A stretch of 64,000 bases of DNA from Microvirga aerilata (GCF_016743775.1 NZ_JAEQMY010000017.1:1-64000); one strand, 5' to 3'. Shown: positions 1 through 9,968, numbered from the stretch's first letter. Made by a program: numbers and translations. Notes: generated by a model not told the origin, from the sequence alone.

Positions 1-483
1 GCTCTCCACAACCTTCGGCACCTCCCCTGGACCCTCGACGTCGTGGGCGACGGCGAAGCGCGACACAAGGTGGAGCGGCTGTTTGCTCCCCTCGCGCCAC
101 GGGTGCGCCTGCATGGAAGGATCGACAGCAAGGCGGACCTCAAGGCGCTCTATGAGGCTGCCGATCTTTTCGTCTGGCCTGCGGTCAACGAGGCCTACGG
201 CATGGTGCTGCTCGAGGCGCAAGCCTTTCGCTGCGCGGTGGTCGCCGGCGCTTACGGGGGCGTCGCCAGCGTGGTGAAGCACGGCAAAACCGGCTTGCTG
301 ACCCCGCCCGGCAGCATTGCGGGTTTTGCCGATGCAGTGGGCCATCTCTTGCAGGATCGGGAAATGCGTCATCGTCTCGGCTTCGCCGCCTCCCGTTTCG
401 TCAGGCAGGAACGGGATCTCGATCGCGCCGCCGAGCGCCTGCGCGATGCGCTCCGGCCGCTCACGGACGGAGCCCGACCATGA
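1..483 (+). CDS. Glycosyltransferase family 4, C-terminal part (5' end outside window)
   Basis: The reading frame is open from base 1, so only the last 160 residues are present. They match the donor-binding half of a GT-B glycosyltransferase of family 4. The motif around VWPAVNEAYGMVLLEA (the E-x7-E nucleotide-sugar site) is followed by a GLLTPPG loop and a helical C-terminus. The enzyme should transfer a sugar from an NDP-sugar to a glycan acceptor at the cytoplasmic face of the membrane. Its stop codon overlaps the start of the next gene by four bases (ATGA), so the two are almost certainly translationally coupled and work in the same glycan pathway. A GTG at 43 is internal and is not the true start. 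Family assignment is firm; donor and acceptor are unknown. Confidence 0.85.
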   Translation, partial: ALHNLRHLPWTLDVVGDGEARHKVERLFAPLAPRVRLHGRIDSKADLKALYEAADLFVWPAVNEAYGMVLLEAQAFRCAVVAGAYGGVASVVKHGKTGLLTPPGSIAGFADAVGHLLQDREMRHRLGFAASRFVRQERDLDRAAERLRDALRPLTDGARP

Positions 484-2411
484 GCCTGCGCGTCCTGATT
501 GCCGTCACGCATCTTCTCGGAGCGGGCCACCTCACCAGAGCCGCCGCCTTGGCACGCGCCTTTGCTCAAGCGGGGCACCAGACGACGCTTGTGTCGGGCG
601 GAGCCCCCGCCCGCCTCACGCCTCTCGATCATGTTTCCTTCATCCAGCTGCCGCCCGTGCGCATCGTTGGCACGGACTTCAAGACACTGCTCGACGAAGC
701 AGGGGTTCCGGTCGATGACAGTTATCGCGGCGCCCGGCAGGATCTTGTGCTCAAAATCCTCGAGGCTGCTCGGCCCGACGTTTTGATCACGGAGCTCTTC
801 CCCTTCGGGCGGCGTGTTCTGGCGGAGGAATTCATGGCCCTCGTCGAGGCTGCCCGCGCGCTGAACCCGCGCCCGCTCATCCTGTGCTCGATCCGCGACA
901 TCCTCGTGGCGCCCTCGAAGGCAGAGCGGATCGGGGAAGCCCATGAACGGGTTCTGCGCAACTACGATGCGATCCTCGTCCATGGCGATCCGCAGCTCGT
1001 TCCGCTCGAAGCCTCATGGCCGGTGGACGAGCGGATTGCGCCGCTTCTCCGCTACACCGGCTATGTGGATGAGAGCGAGAGCCCTCCGCCGCAGAAGGAG
1101 AAGCAGGGCATCGTGGTGTCGGGCGGGTCGAGCGCGGCAAGCCTTCCGCTCTACCGCGCAGCCGTCGAGGCGGCACGCAGCCTGACGGATCGCCTCTGGC
1201 GCGTCCTGATCGGACGGGGGGTGCCCGAGGCGGAATTCGAAGCTCTCCGGCGGAGCGCTCCCGCCCACGTCACCGTCGAGCGGGCACGACCCGATTTCCG
1301 TGCCCTCCTGTCCGGGGCCGAACTGTCGGTCAGCCAAGCGGGCTACAACACGGTCGTCGATCTCCTGCGCTGCGGCGTCCGGTCGGTTCTCGTCCCGTTC
1401 GAGGCGGGCCACGAGACGGAGCAGCGGCTTCGCGCGGAGCGCCTGAAGGCGCTGGGCCTTGCCGCAATCGTGCCGGAGGCGGAGCTGTCGCCGGAGCGTC
1501 TTGTGGAAGCGATCCGGCAGGAACTTCCACATGCATCCTACCAGTCTCCTTCCATCTCGCTCGATGGCGCAAGACGGAGCGTTGCCGTTGCGGAAGATCT
1601 CGCTCTCGCCAGACCGGCTCTTCATCGGACCATCGACTGGTCCCCTCTCGATCAGGCCCTGGATCGGGCACGGGACCGGAGCTGCCCTGTTGGCTTCTGG
1701 TGGCGGGATGACGACGCGGTTGCCGCGACGCCCCAGCTCGACCGGCTCCTCGCCCTTGCCGGGCGCTTCGATGCCGGAATCGCGCTCGCGGTCATTCCCC
1801 AGGCTCTCGAAACTTCCCTGATCCGGCGCATGGCCGATGAGGACCGGGCCTTTGCTCTCGTGCATGGATGGAGCCATGCCAACCATGCGCCTGCCGGCCA
1901 GAAGAAGGCCGAGTTCGGTGCTCACCGTCCGCGCGAGATCATGACGTTGGAGGCCGAACAAGGGCTGCATCGGGCAAGGGAGCGCCTCGGGCCGAAGCTC
2001 CTGCCGGTCTTCGTTCCGCCCTGGAACCGGATCTCCGCCGATGTCATCGCCCCCCTGCCGTCCCTGGGCTTTACGGCTCTGTCGACCTTCGGGGATCGGG
2101 AGACCGCGTTTGCAGCGCCGGGGCTCACCCGGATCAACACCCATATCGACCCCATCGACTGGCATGGCACCCGCAGCCTTGTCGAGCCGGAAGAGCTCGT
2201 CGCCGGCATCGCCGGGGCCGTCGAGCGGCGGGTTGCCGGCAAAGCCGATCCGAACGAGCCCATCGGCTTTCTCACCCATCATCTCGTTCATGACGAAGTC
2301 ATCTGGTCGTTATGCGAAAGGCTTATGGCCCATCTTGCCGATCGGGAAATTTATTTCCTGAGGCCCGATGAGTTGCTTCGCAATGGAAACAGGATCACGG
2401 TTGCGATCTAA
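480..2411 (+). CDS. Glycosyltransferase (MurG/GT28-like) fused to a polysaccharide deacetylase-like domain
   Basis: This 643-residue protein has two parts. Residues 1 to about 365 form a GT-B glycosyltransferase of the MurG/GT28 type: a Gly-rich N-terminal loop near GAGHLTRAAALARAF and a C-terminal donor site with SQAGYNTVVDLL and a following PFEAGHETEQ stretch. From about residue 400 a NodB-like carbohydrate deacetylase domain begins. It has an Asp triplet (410–412) after a WW pair and an HxxxH zinc pair at His462/His466, the arrangement of metal-dependent polysaccharide deacetylases. The start overlaps the upstream glycosyltransferase stop. The fusion suggests one polypeptide adds a sugar and then de-N-acetylates it, or pairs two steps in one location. 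No signal peptide is seen, so it is probably cytoplasmic. Substrate is unknown. Confidence 0.8.
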   Translation: MSLRVLIAVTHLLGAGHLTRAAALARAFAQAGHQTTLVSGGAPARLTPLDHVSFIQLPPVRIVGTDFKTLLDEAGVPVDDSYRGARQDLVLKILEAARPDVLITELFPFGRRVLAEEFMALVEAARALNPRPLILCSIRDILVAPSKAERIGEAHERVLRNYDAILVHGDPQLVPLEASWPVDERIAPLLRYTGYVDESESPPPQKEKQGIVVSGGSSAASLPLYRAAVEAARSLTDRLWRVLIGRGVPEAEFEALRRSAPAHVTVERARPDFRALLSGAELSVSQAGYNTVVDLLRCGVRSVLVPFEAGHETEQRLRAERLKALGLAAIVPEAELSPERLVEAIRQELPHASYQSPSISLDGARRSVAVAEDLALARPALHRTIDWSPLDQALDRARDRSCPVGFWWRDDDAVAATPQLDRLLALAGRFDAGIALAVIPQALETSLIRRMADEDRAFALVHGWSHANHAPAGQKKAEFGAHRPREIMTLEAEQGLHRARERLGPKLLPVFVPPWNRISADVIAPLPSLGFTALSTFGDRETAFAAPGLTRINTHIDPIDWHGTRSLVEPEELVAGIAGAVERRVAGKADPNEPIGFLTHHLVHDEVIWSLCERLMAHLADREIYFLRPDELLRNGNRITVAI

Positions 2412-2442
2412 TGCGTTATGCTCGTAGCCTCTGGAGGAGCAT

Positions 2443-4308
2443 ATGGAAGCGCCGCTCCTGTCGGTTCGCCAACTGACAGTCGATTTTCACACCGATGCCG
2501 GAGACTTCCGGGCCGTCGATGGTCTGACGTTCGACATTCCCAAAGGGAAAACCGTGGCGCTCGTGGGCGAGTCCGGTTCCGGCAAGTCCGTCACGGCTCA
2601 GGCCATTCTCCAGATCCTGTCGAAGAAGGCCCGCATTTCCGGGGGCTCCATCCTGTTCAAGGATCCGACCAACGGCGCCCCTGTCGACATTGCGGAGCTG
2701 CGGCCCGAGAGCGATGCCATGCACGCCCTGCGCGGCGGGCGCATCGCCATGATCTTCCAGGAGCCGATGACGTCCCTGTCGCCGCTGCACACGGTCGGCG
2801 ACCAGATCTCCGAGGCGCTCACCATCCACGCCAAGGTGGATCAGGGCGAGGCGAACCGGCGGACGATGGAGGTTCTGGCGCGGGTCGGGTTTCCGGATCC
2901 GAAGCGCGCCTTGCGAACCTATCCGTTCGAGCTCTCCGGCGGCCTGCGCCAGCGCGCCATGATCGCCATGGCGCTCATCACCCGCCCGGCCCTGCTGATC
3001 GCCGACGAGCCGACAACGGCCCTCGACGTGACCACGCAGGCCCAGATCCTGGACCTGATCAAGGAGCTTCAGGGCGAGACCGGCATGTCCGTGCTCCTGA
3101 TCACCCACGATCTCGGCGTCGTCGCCAACGTGGCCGACGAGGTGGTGGTCATGTACCGCGGGCGGATCATGGAGGCCGGCTCCCGGGACGACATCTTCCG
3201 CAACGCGCAGCATCCCTATCTCCAGGCGCTCATGCGCGCCGTCCCGCGCTTCGCCATGGGGGAGAACGAGCGCCTGACCCCGATTCGCGAGGTGACGAGC
3301 TCGGCCCTTGCGACCGCTCATGCGCCCGAACGCGTCCAACCCGCAGGGCCCATCCTGAAGGTCGAGGGCCTGACGAAGTGCTTCACGCTCCGATCCGGCT
3401 GGTTCTCCGGCAAGACCAGGGAGATCCGCGCCGTGAACAAGGTCGACCTGGAGCTTCCCGCGGGCAAGACCCTGGGCCTCGTGGGCGAATCCGGCTGCGG
3501 CAAGACCACCGTTTCCAAGATGATCATGCGCGCCCTTCCCCCCAGCGCGGGCCGGGTGATGTTCGACGACGGCACGGGCCTCAGGGACGTGCACCAGCTC
3601 GAAGGGGAAGCGCTGACCGATTACCGGCGCACGGTGCAGTTCATCTTCCAGGACCCGTTCTCGTCGCTCAACCCGCGCATGACCGTGTACGAGCTTCTCA
3701 CGGAGCCCTTGCGCATCCACAACATCGGCACGTCGGACGGCCGCTACGAGCGGGTCAAGCAACTCCTCGACATGGTGGGCCTCGACCAGCGTTCCTTGCG
3801 GCGCTATCCGCACTCCTTCTCCGGCGGCCAGCGCCAGCGCCTCGGCATCGCGCGGGCGCTGGCGCTCGAGCCGCGCGTGCTGCTGTGCGACGAGCCGGTC
3901 TCGGCCCTCGACGTGTCGGTGCAGGCGCAGGTGCTGAACCTGCTGAAAGACCTGCAGTCGGCCCTCGGCCTGTCCTATCTGTTCGTGTCGCACAACCTTG
4001 CGGTGGTGGACTACATCGCCGACAGCATCGCGGTCATGTGCCGGGGCTACATCGTCGAGGAAGCGCCGAAATCCTCCCTCTTCCGCAATCCGGTGCATCC
4101 CTACACGCAGGCGCTCCTGGCCGCGGTGCCGGACCCGGACATCGACCGGCCCCTCGACTTCGCCAAGCTGCGGGCGGACCGCTTCTCGAACCCTTCCGAA
4201 TGGCCGGAGCCTTTCCGCATCCAGCCCGGCGAGGTAGGGCATATGAAAGAAATCGAACCCGGCCATAAGGTCCGTCTCGGCGCCGTGACAGCCCAGGAGG
4301 CTGCGTGA
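2443..4308 (+). CDS. Dual-ATPase subunit of a peptide/opine-type ABC importer
   Basis: A 621-residue protein with two complete ABC ATPase cassettes in tandem. The first has a Walker A at residues 42–49 (GESGSGKS), signature SGGLRQR at about 165–171 and a Walker B ending DEPTTALD. The second has a Walker A at about 348–355 (GESGCGKT), signature SGGQRQR near 460 and DEPVSALD. Each cassette is followed by the oligopeptide-transporter C-terminal domain typical of DppD/DppF and YejF, with HPYLQAL and HPYTQAL motifs. A strong ribosome site (GGAGGAG) lies just before the ATG. The stop overlaps the binding-protein gene by four bases. It powers uptake through the permeases encoded by the next genes. 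Confidence 0.93.
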   Translation: MEAPLLSVRQLTVDFHTDAGDFRAVDGLTFDIPKGKTVALVGESGSGKSVTAQAILQILSKKARISGGSILFKDPTNGAPVDIAELRPESDAMHALRGGRIAMIFQEPMTSLSPLHTVGDQISEALTIHAKVDQGEANRRTMEVLARVGFPDPKRALRTYPFELSGGLRQRAMIAMALITRPALLIADEPTTALDVTTQAQILDLIKELQGETGMSVLLITHDLGVVANVADEVVVMYRGRIMEAGSRDDIFRNAQHPYLQALMRAVPRFAMGENERLTPIREVTSSALATAHAPERVQPAGPILKVEGLTKCFTLRSGWFSGKTREIRAVNKVDLELPAGKTLGLVGESGCGKTTVSKMIMRALPPSAGRVMFDDGTGLRDVHQLEGEALTDYRRTVQFIFQDPFSSLNPRMTVYELLTEPLRIHNIGTSDGRYERVKQLLDMVGLDQRSLRRYPHSFSGGQRQRLGIARALALEPRVLLCDEPVSALDVSVQAQVLNLLKDLQSALGLSYLFVSHNLAVVDYIADSIAVMCRGYIVEEAPKSSLFRNPVHPYTQALLAAVPDPDIDRPLDFAKLRADRFSNPSEWPEPFRIQPGEVGHMKEIEPGHKVRLGAVTAQEAA

Positions 4309-6221
4309 TGTTGCTCGGAGCACCCAAAAGAGCATTCCTGCTTGCGGCCGTCCTCGGCGCCTTGGCGCTCCCGGCCCTGGCGCAGGACTTCAAGGAGCCG
4401 CCCTTCTTCGCGAGCCTGCCCGCGGACAAGAAGCTTCCGCCGCTTGCCGAACGCCTGCCCAAAACACCCATCGTGGTCGATGCGGCAGGCCAATATGGCG
4501 GCGACATCGTCACCCTGGTGCCCCGCCCCCGGGACATCCGCTACATCTCCACCTATGCCTACACCCGGCTTGTGGGCTACGACCGGAACCTGGAGCTCCA
4601 GCCCGATCTCCTGGAAAAATTCGACAACGAGGACGACCGGGTCTTTACCTTCACCCTGCGCCCGGGCCACCGCTGGTCCGACGGTTCCCCCTTCACGGCG
4701 GAGGACTTCCGCTATTACTGGGAGGACATCGCCCACAACCTGGACCTCTCGCCGGCCGGTCCGCCCGAATTCATGCTGGTGGACGGAAAGCCTCCGCGCT
4801 TCGAGGTCGTCGACGAGCGCACCGTCCGCTACACCTGGGACAGGCCCAATCCGCGTTTCCTGCCGCAGCTGGCAGGCCCGCTCGATCCCGGCATCTACCG
4901 GGCATCCGCCTACCTGAGGCAGTTCCACGCGAAATATGCCGACAAGGCAGCCCTGGAGGAGAAGGCCAAGCAGCAGAAGCTGAAATCCTGGGCGGCCCTG
5001 CACAACCGCATGGACGACATGAAGGAGCAGACCAACCCCGGCCTGCCCACCCTGATGCCCTGGCGCGTGACGAACACGGCGCCGGCCAACCGCTTCGTCT
5101 TCGAGCGCAATCCCTACTACCACCGCGTCGACCGGCAGGGGCAGCAGCTTCCTTACGTCGACCGGATCATCATGGACGTGTCGGCCACCGGCCTCTTCGC
5201 CGCAAAGGCCAATGCGGGCGAGGAGGACCTCCTGTTCCGCGGCCTTTCCATGGGCGACATTCCCGTGCTCAAGGAGGGCGAGAAGGCCAAGGGCTACAAG
5301 ACCCTGCTCTGGCCCTATGCGCGCGGCACGGAGCTTGCGCTCTATCCCAACCTCAACACGGCCGATCCCGTGTGGCGCGGGCTCAACCGGGACATCCGTT
5401 TCCGCCGCGCCCTGTCGCTGGGCATCGACCGCAAGACCCTGAACAACGCGCTGCTCTTCGGGCTGGGCCACGAGGGCAACAACACCATCGTGCCGGAAAG
5501 CCCCCTCTTCTCGCCGGAGCTCAGAACCGCGAACGCCGCCTACGATCCGGCGGAGGCCTCGCGCCTTCTCGACGAGATCGGCCTGTCCAAGCGCAACGGC
5601 GCCGGCATCCGCCTGCTGCCCGACGGGCGCGAGCTGGAGATCATCGTCGAAACCGACGGGGAGAGCAGCCTCGTGGTGGACGGGCTCACCCTCGTCAGCG
5701 AATTCTGGCGCGAGATCGGCGTCAGGCTGTTCGTGAAGCCGCAGGATCGCACCGTGCTGCGCAACCGCTCGTTCGCTGGCCTCACGGTCATGGTGGCGGC
5801 ACCGGGGCTCGACAACGCGATCCCCACCGCCCTCATGCCCCCGACCGAGCTCGCGCCCATGCGCCAGGACAATTACGCCTGGCCGAAATGGGGGCAGTAC
5901 GTGGAAACCAAGGGCAAGAACGGAGAGGCCGTCGACCTGCCGGAAGCCCAGCGCCTGCTGGATCTCTACGATACTTGGATGAACACCGGGAACAGGGAGG
6001 TGCAGCGGCACGCCTGGCGCGAGATGCTGCGCAACCACGTGGAGAATCAATGGACCATCGGCACCATCTCCGGCGCGCTGCAGCCCATCGTGACCCGCAA
6101 CGGGCTGGAGGGTCTTCCCGCCAAGGCGCTCTACAGCTGGGAGCCCACCGCCATGCTCGGCATCTATCGCCTTGACGAGATCTACTGGAACAAAGCCGCC
6201 GGCAAAGAGGCCCGTCGATGA
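4305..6221 (+). CDS. Periplasmic solute-binding protein, SBP family 5
   Basis: A 638-residue extracellular solute-binding protein of family 5. Residues 1–26 are a signal peptide ending ALA before QDF. There is no lipobox cysteine, so the protein should be free in the periplasm. The mature part shows the family 5 features FTLRPGHRWSDGSPFTAEDF and a FERNPYYHRVD stretch. It is longer than DppA (about 530) and has a charged insert around residues 210–240. Family members bind peptides, nickel, opines or oligosaccharides; some large rhizobial relatives bind alpha-galactosides, so the ligand cannot be read from sequence. It sits between the ATPase and the permease genes with ATGA overlaps at both ends, marking a tightly coupled operon. 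Confidence 0.9.
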   Translation: MMLLGAPKRAFLLAAVLGALALPALAQDFKEPPFFASLPADKKLPPLAERLPKTPIVVDAAGQYGGDIVTLVPRPRDIRYISTYAYTRLVGYDRNLELQPDLLEKFDNEDDRVFTFTLRPGHRWSDGSPFTAEDFRYYWEDIAHNLDLSPAGPPEFMLVDGKPPRFEVVDERTVRYTWDRPNPRFLPQLAGPLDPGIYRASAYLRQFHAKYADKAALEEKAKQQKLKSWAALHNRMDDMKEQTNPGLPTLMPWRVTNTAPANRFVFERNPYYHRVDRQGQQLPYVDRIIMDVSATGLFAAKANAGEEDLLFRGLSMGDIPVLKEGEKAKGYKTLLWPYARGTELALYPNLNTADPVWRGLNRDIRFRRALSLGIDRKTLNNALLFGLGHEGNNTIVPESPLFSPELRTANAAYDPAEASRLLDEIGLSKRNGAGIRLLPDGRELEIIVETDGESSLVVDGLTLVSEFWREIGVRLFVKPQDRTVLRNRSFAGLTVMVAAPGLDNAIPTALMPPTELAPMRQDNYAWPKWGQYVETKGKNGEAVDLPEAQRLLDLYDTWMNTGNREVQRHAWREMLRNHVENQWTIGTISGALQPIVTRNGLEGLPAKALYSWEPTAMLGIYRLDEIYWNKAAGKEARR

Positions 6222-7237
6222 TCCGTTTTCTGTTGCGTCGCGGGGTCACCATGGCGGTGACGCTGCTGATCATCTCCGCCCTGGTCTTCTTCATCATCAA
6301 GCTGCCCCCGGGCGACTTCCTGACCAACCAGATCGCCGAGCTGAGGGCGCAGGGCGAATCCGCCTCCATCGCGAAAGCCGAGTTCCTGATTCAGCAATAC
6401 GGGCTCGATAAGCCCGCCTGGCAGCAATACCTGGTGTGGCTCGGCGTCATGCCCGGCCCGAACGGCTTCTCGGGCCTGCTGCAGGGCGACTGGGGCTGGT
6501 CCTTCGAGTTCGACAAGCCCGTGGTCGATGTGGTGGGCGATGCCCTGTGGCTCACCCTGTTCGTCAACTTCGCCGCCGTGATCTTCATCCACGTGATCGC
6601 GATCCCCATCGCCATCTATTCGGCCACGCGCCAGTATTCGACCGGCGACTACATCGCCACCTTCATCGGCTATATCGGGCTCGCCACGCCGAACTTCCTG
6701 CTGGCGCTCATCCTGCTCTACTACCTGAACCGCTGGTTCGGCATTTCCATCGGCGGGCTCTACGACCCGCAATTCGCGGGCGAGCCATGGAGCTGGCCGA
6801 AGATCCAGTCCCTGCTCTCGCATCTTCTCGTGCCGACCGTGGTGATCGGCCTCAGCGGAACGGCGGCCATGATCCGGCGCATGCGCGCGAACCTGCTCGA
6901 CGAGCTCAGCAAGCAATACTACGTGACCGCCAAGGCGAAGGGCCTGGGACCGACCAAGGCCCTGCTGAAATATCCCTTCCGCATGTCGCTCAACCCCTTC
7001 ATCGCCGATATCGGCAACCTGCTGCCGAATCTGGTATCCGGTTCCGTCCTGGTGTCGCTGGTGATGAGCCTGCCCACCGTCGGGCCGATCCTGCTGAGCT
7101 CGCTGAAGAGCCAGGACCAGTTCCTGGCCGGCTTCATTCTCATGTTCGTCGCCGTTCTCACGGTTGTGGGCATGCTGGTCTCCGATCTCCTGCTCGCCTG
7201 GCTCGATCCGCGCATCCGCATGGGAGGCGCACGATGA
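6218..7237 (+). CDS. ABC importer permease, DppB/YejB type
   Basis: A 339-residue inner-membrane permease of the binding-protein-dependent transport family. An N-terminal membrane helix (residues about 10–30, LLIISALVFFIIK) is followed by a periplasmic segment and five further helices. The cytoplasmic EAA loop is visible near residues 225–250 (LSKQYYVTAKAKG), where the ATPase docks. The start overlaps the binding-protein stop and its own stop overlaps the next permease start, each by four bases. It forms half of the translocation channel with the protein encoded immediately downstream. Confidence 0.92.
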   Translation: MIRFLLRRGVTMAVTLLIISALVFFIIKLPPGDFLTNQIAELRAQGESASIAKAEFLIQQYGLDKPAWQQYLVWLGVMPGPNGFSGLLQGDWGWSFEFDKPVVDVVGDALWLTLFVNFAAVIFIHVIAIPIAIYSATRQYSTGDYIATFIGYIGLATPNFLLALILLYYLNRWFGISIGGLYDPQFAGEPWSWPKIQSLLSHLLVPTVVIGLSGTAAMIRRMRANLLDELSKQYYVTAKAKGLGPTKALLKYPFRMSLNPFIADIGNLLPNLVSGSVLVSLVMSLPTVGPILLSSLKSQDQFLAGFILMFVAVLTVVGMLVSDLLLAWLDPRIRMGGAR

Positions 7238-8397
7238 ACACGGCCCTTCCCGCCAAGCGCCACTATGTCGATCCGGCGCCCTTCGATCCCGGCAAGACGG
7301 AGCCGGTGGGCGCAGGCAGCGAAAGCTTCTACCGCGCCTCCTCCTGGCAGCTCATGTGGTGGAAGTTCCGCCGTCACAAGGTGGCGGTGGCCGCAGCCTT
7401 CATTCTTCTCGCCTTCTACGCCCTGATCCCGTTCGTCGAGGTGATCGCGCCCTACAACCAGACCAAGCGCCACGGGGAATTCCTCTACGCGCCGCCGCAG
7501 GGCATCCACCTGATGCACGAGGGCCGCCTCATTGGCCCCTTCACCTATCCCTACACTTACAGCTTCGACCTGGAGAGCTTCCGGCGCGTCTACACGGTCG
7601 ACACCTCGCGCCCGCAGCCGATCCGGTTCCTCTGCCGGGCCGATGCCTATGAGTTGTGGGGGATGTGGCAGACCGACATTCACCTGTTCTGCCCGCCCGA
7701 AGGCGGCACGTTCTTCCTCCTGGGCACCGACAGGCTCGGGCGCGACCTGCTCTCGCGCATCATCTACGGAGCGCGCATCTCGCTCACCATCGGCATCGTC
7801 GGCATCGCGGTGTCGTTCACGCTCGGCCTCCTCTTCGGAGGGCTCGCGGGCTATCTCGGCGGCTGGGTCGATCACGTGATCCAGCGGATCATCGAGATCC
7901 TGCGCTCCCTGCCGGAGCTGCCCCTGTGGCTTGCGCTGTCGGCGGCACTCCCCCCGAACTGGAGCCCGATCCTGGTCTTCTTCGGCATCACCATCATCCT
8001 CGGCCTTCTCGACTGGCCGGGCCTCGCGCGCGCCGTGCGCTCGAAACTGCTCTCGCTGCGCGAAGAGGATTTCGTGAAGGCGGCGGAGCTGATGGGCGCG
8101 TCCAAGCAGCGCGTGATCGCCCGCCACCTCATTCCGAATTTCATGAGCCACCTGATCGCGTCCGCCACGCTCTCGATCCCGTCCATGATCCTCGGCGAAA
8201 CGGCCCTGTCCTTCTTAGGCTTGGGCCTTCGACCGCCGGTGACGAGCTGGGGCGTGCTGCTCAACGAAGCCCAGAACCTCGCCGCCGTGCAGCTTCATCC
8301 CTGGCTGCTCTTTCCCATGCTGCCCGTGGTGATCGTGGTGCTGGCGTTCAACTTCATGGGCGATGGCTTGAGAGACGCGGCCGACCCGTATCATTAG
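7234..8397 (+). CDS. ABC importer permease, DppC/YejE type
   Basis: A 387-residue inner-membrane permease, partner of the preceding one. Residues about 45–65 form the first helix. A long periplasmic insert of about 100 residues, including several Cys, precedes the core that begins at LGTDRLGRDLLSRIIYGARI. The EAA loop is near residues 270–290 (DFVKAAELMGASKQR). This long insert is larger than in DppC and is typical of YejE-like and related rhizobial permeases. The ATG start overlaps the upstream TGA. This is the last gene of the importer operon, and a stem-loop follows the stop within a few bases. Confidence 0.92.
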   Translation: MNTALPAKRHYVDPAPFDPGKTEPVGAGSESFYRASSWQLMWWKFRRHKVAVAAAFILLAFYALIPFVEVIAPYNQTKRHGEFLYAPPQGIHLMHEGRLIGPFTYPYTYSFDLESFRRVYTVDTSRPQPIRFLCRADAYELWGMWQTDIHLFCPPEGGTFFLLGTDRLGRDLLSRIIYGARISLTIGIVGIAVSFTLGLLFGGLAGYLGGWVDHVIQRIIEILRSLPELPLWLALSAALPPNWSPILVFFGITIILGLLDWPGLARAVRSKLLSLREEDFVKAAELMGASKQRVIARHLIPNFMSHLIASATLSIPSMILGETALSFLGLGLRPPVTSWGVLLNEAQNLAAVQLHPWLLFPMLPVVIVVLAFNFMGDGLRDAADPYH

Positions 8398-8398
8398 A

Positions 8399-8421
8399 CC
8401 GGGAGAATTATATTCTCCGGT
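8399..8421 (+). terminator. Stem-loop at the end of the importer operon
   Basis: An inverted repeat of ACCGG(G)AGAAT and ATTCTCCGGT with a three-base loop and one bulged G begins one base after the permease stop. There is no clear T-run on the plus strand, so it may act as an mRNA-stabilising 3' hairpin or a weak terminator between the convergent importer operon and acetyltransferase gene. Confidence 0.5.
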
Positions 8422-8428
8422 GATCGAA

Positions 8429-8854
8429 CTAAAGCTGCTTTGTCAGAAAAATCCTGCTTGTTCCCGGCGGCTGGCAGGCGATCTCACCGAAACGGCGCCA
8501 GCCATGGCGCTCGTAGAATCCAGGCGCTTGGAAACTGATGGTGTAGAGAACTCCCGTGACGCAGCCTCGGCGTCTCCCCTCCTCCTCGAAGGCCTGAAGG
8601 ATGGAGGTTCCAAGACCCGACCCCCGAAGATGTTTTGGGAGATGGAAGAGGTCCAGGAACAGCAGACCCAGGGATGAGCGACCCACTGCGCCTCCCAACA
8701 CTTCTCCGGTCGCCGGATTCTTCACGAGAACGGCAAGAGGTTGCCGATCTGAATATCCGGTCATCTCATCGTTGTAAGAGTTCAGGCCGCCGCGGATGAT
8801 CGCTTCGATCTCCTCGTCGACGGCATCGGTGACCACGATTTCAGGCTTGGACAT
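8429..8854 (-). CDS. GNAT-family N-acetyltransferase
   Basis: A 141-residue single-domain GNAT protein. The acetyl-CoA pyrophosphate-binding loop is at about residues 74–82 (LRGSGLGTS, matching the R-x-x-G-x-G pattern). It is followed by a helix with EEEGRRRG and a C-terminal FYERHGWRRFGE motif, which is usual for this family. It transfers an acetyl group from acetyl-CoA to an amine. The substrate cannot be deduced; related small GNATs act on antibiotics, polyamines or protein N-termini. It is transcribed convergently with the ABC importer operon and divergently from the amidase gene. Confidence 0.85.
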   Translation of the reverse strand: MSKPEIVVTDAVDEEIEAIIRGGLNSYNDEMTGYSDRQPLAVLVKNPATGEVLGGAVGRSSLGLLFLDLFHLPKHLRGSGLGTSILQAFEEEGRRRGCVTGVLYTISFQAPGFYERHGWRRFGEIACQPPGTSRIFLTKQL

Positions 8855-9020
8855 GGGATCTCCTGGGACAAGGAAGATCCTTATACATTATAACAACGCT
8901 TCAAGACCATGCTTGTCTCTCGAAAGAGGCAAGGCTGGACTCTGGCACAAGTGGCCTGTTGTTCTTGCGGGCAGGGAATGCGAGACATCCCGTACAGAGA
9001 TCGTCCTGCAGAGGTGCTTC

Positions 9021-9968
9021 GTGGCTGAATACCGGATTGATGCTTCCCCGGACACCGTTCACTGGGGCTATTTCGATGCGGGGCTTGCGCCTCGTCTCAC
9101 CGCCGAGTCAGGCGACACGGTCACGATCTCGACCGTGTCGGGAGGGCCGGAGGTGATGCCGCAGGCGCCCTTCGCGATCCCGGAAGCGCTGACGGCGGTG
9201 CATGCGGCCATGCGGCCAAAGCTGCCGGGCCATATCTGCACCGGCCCGGTCGCGGTGCGCGGCGCCAAGGCGGGTCAGGTTCTCGAAGTCCGCATCGAGG
9301 ACATTCAGCTGCATTACGACTGGGGCTTCACCTATGTGGGGCCGCAGAAGGGGGCGCTCCCTGACGATTTCGACGAGATGCACCTCATGCACATCCCGCT
9401 CGACCGCGAGCGCATGACGGGCCGGATGCCTTGGGGTCTGGAGCTGCCGTTGCGGCCGTTCTTCGGCGTCATGGCGGTTGCACCGCCTGCCGGATGGGGG
9501 AGCTTGAGCACGCTTCCGCCGCGCCGCAACGGCGGCAATCTCGACAACAAGGAGCTTGTGGCGGGCACCACTCTTTATCTGCCGATCCATGTGGACGGCG
9601 CCCTGTTCTCCGTCGGCGACGGACATGGCGTGCAAGGCGACGGCGAGGTTTGCGTCACGGCCATCGAGACCGGGCTGATCGGCACCTTCGGGCTGCATCT
9701 GCGCGAGGACATGAGCCTCACCTGGCCCATGGCCGAAACGCCGACGCACGTCATGACCATGGCGTTCGATCCCGATCTCGACGACTGCGTGGTCATCGCG
9801 CTGCGCAGCATGATCGGCCTGATCGTGGAGCGCACCGGCATCACGAAGGCGGAGGCCTATGCCCTGTGCAGCCTCGCGGCGGACCTGCGCATCACGCAGG
9901 TGGTCAACGGCAACAAGGGCGTCCACGTGATGCTCGACAAGAGCCTGCTGCAGAAGGCCCAGCGCTAA
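9021..9968 (+). CDS. Acetamidase/formamidase family protein
   Basis: A 315-residue protein of the FmdA/AmdA family, which hydrolyses formamide or short aliphatic amides to ammonia and the acid in the cytoplasm. Recognisable parts are GHICTGPVAVRGAKAGQ, the GVMAVAPP segment, NGGNLDNKEL and the metal-site-like FSVGDGHGVQGDGEV stretch. I start it at the GTG at 9021, preceded by a GCAGAGG ribosome site, because this gives the usual family length. The frame is open further upstream to 8796, but that extension overlaps the acetyltransferase gene and has no family character. The stop codon overlaps the stop of the convergent DUF763 gene. Confidence 0.88.
   Translation: MAEYRIDASPDTVHWGYFDAGLAPRLTAESGDTVTISTVSGGPEVMPQAPFAIPEALTAVHAAMRPKLPGHICTGPVAVRGAKAGQVLEVRIEDIQLHYDWGFTYVGPQKGALPDDFDEMHLMHIPLDRERMTGRMPWGLELPLRPFFGVMAVAPPAGWGSLSTLPPRRNGGNLDNKELVAGTTLYLPIHVDGALFSVGDGHGVQGDGEVCVTAIETGLIGTFGLHLREDMSLTWPMAETPTHVMTMAFDPDLDDCVVIALRSMIGLIVERTGITKAEAYALCSLAADLRITQVVNGNKGVHVMLDKSLLQKAQR

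Noticed and set aside
9011-9023. Formamidase start further upstream at 8796
   Set aside because: That would overlap the divergent acetyltransferase gene and give an N-terminus unlike the family; the GTG at 9021 has a ribosome site.
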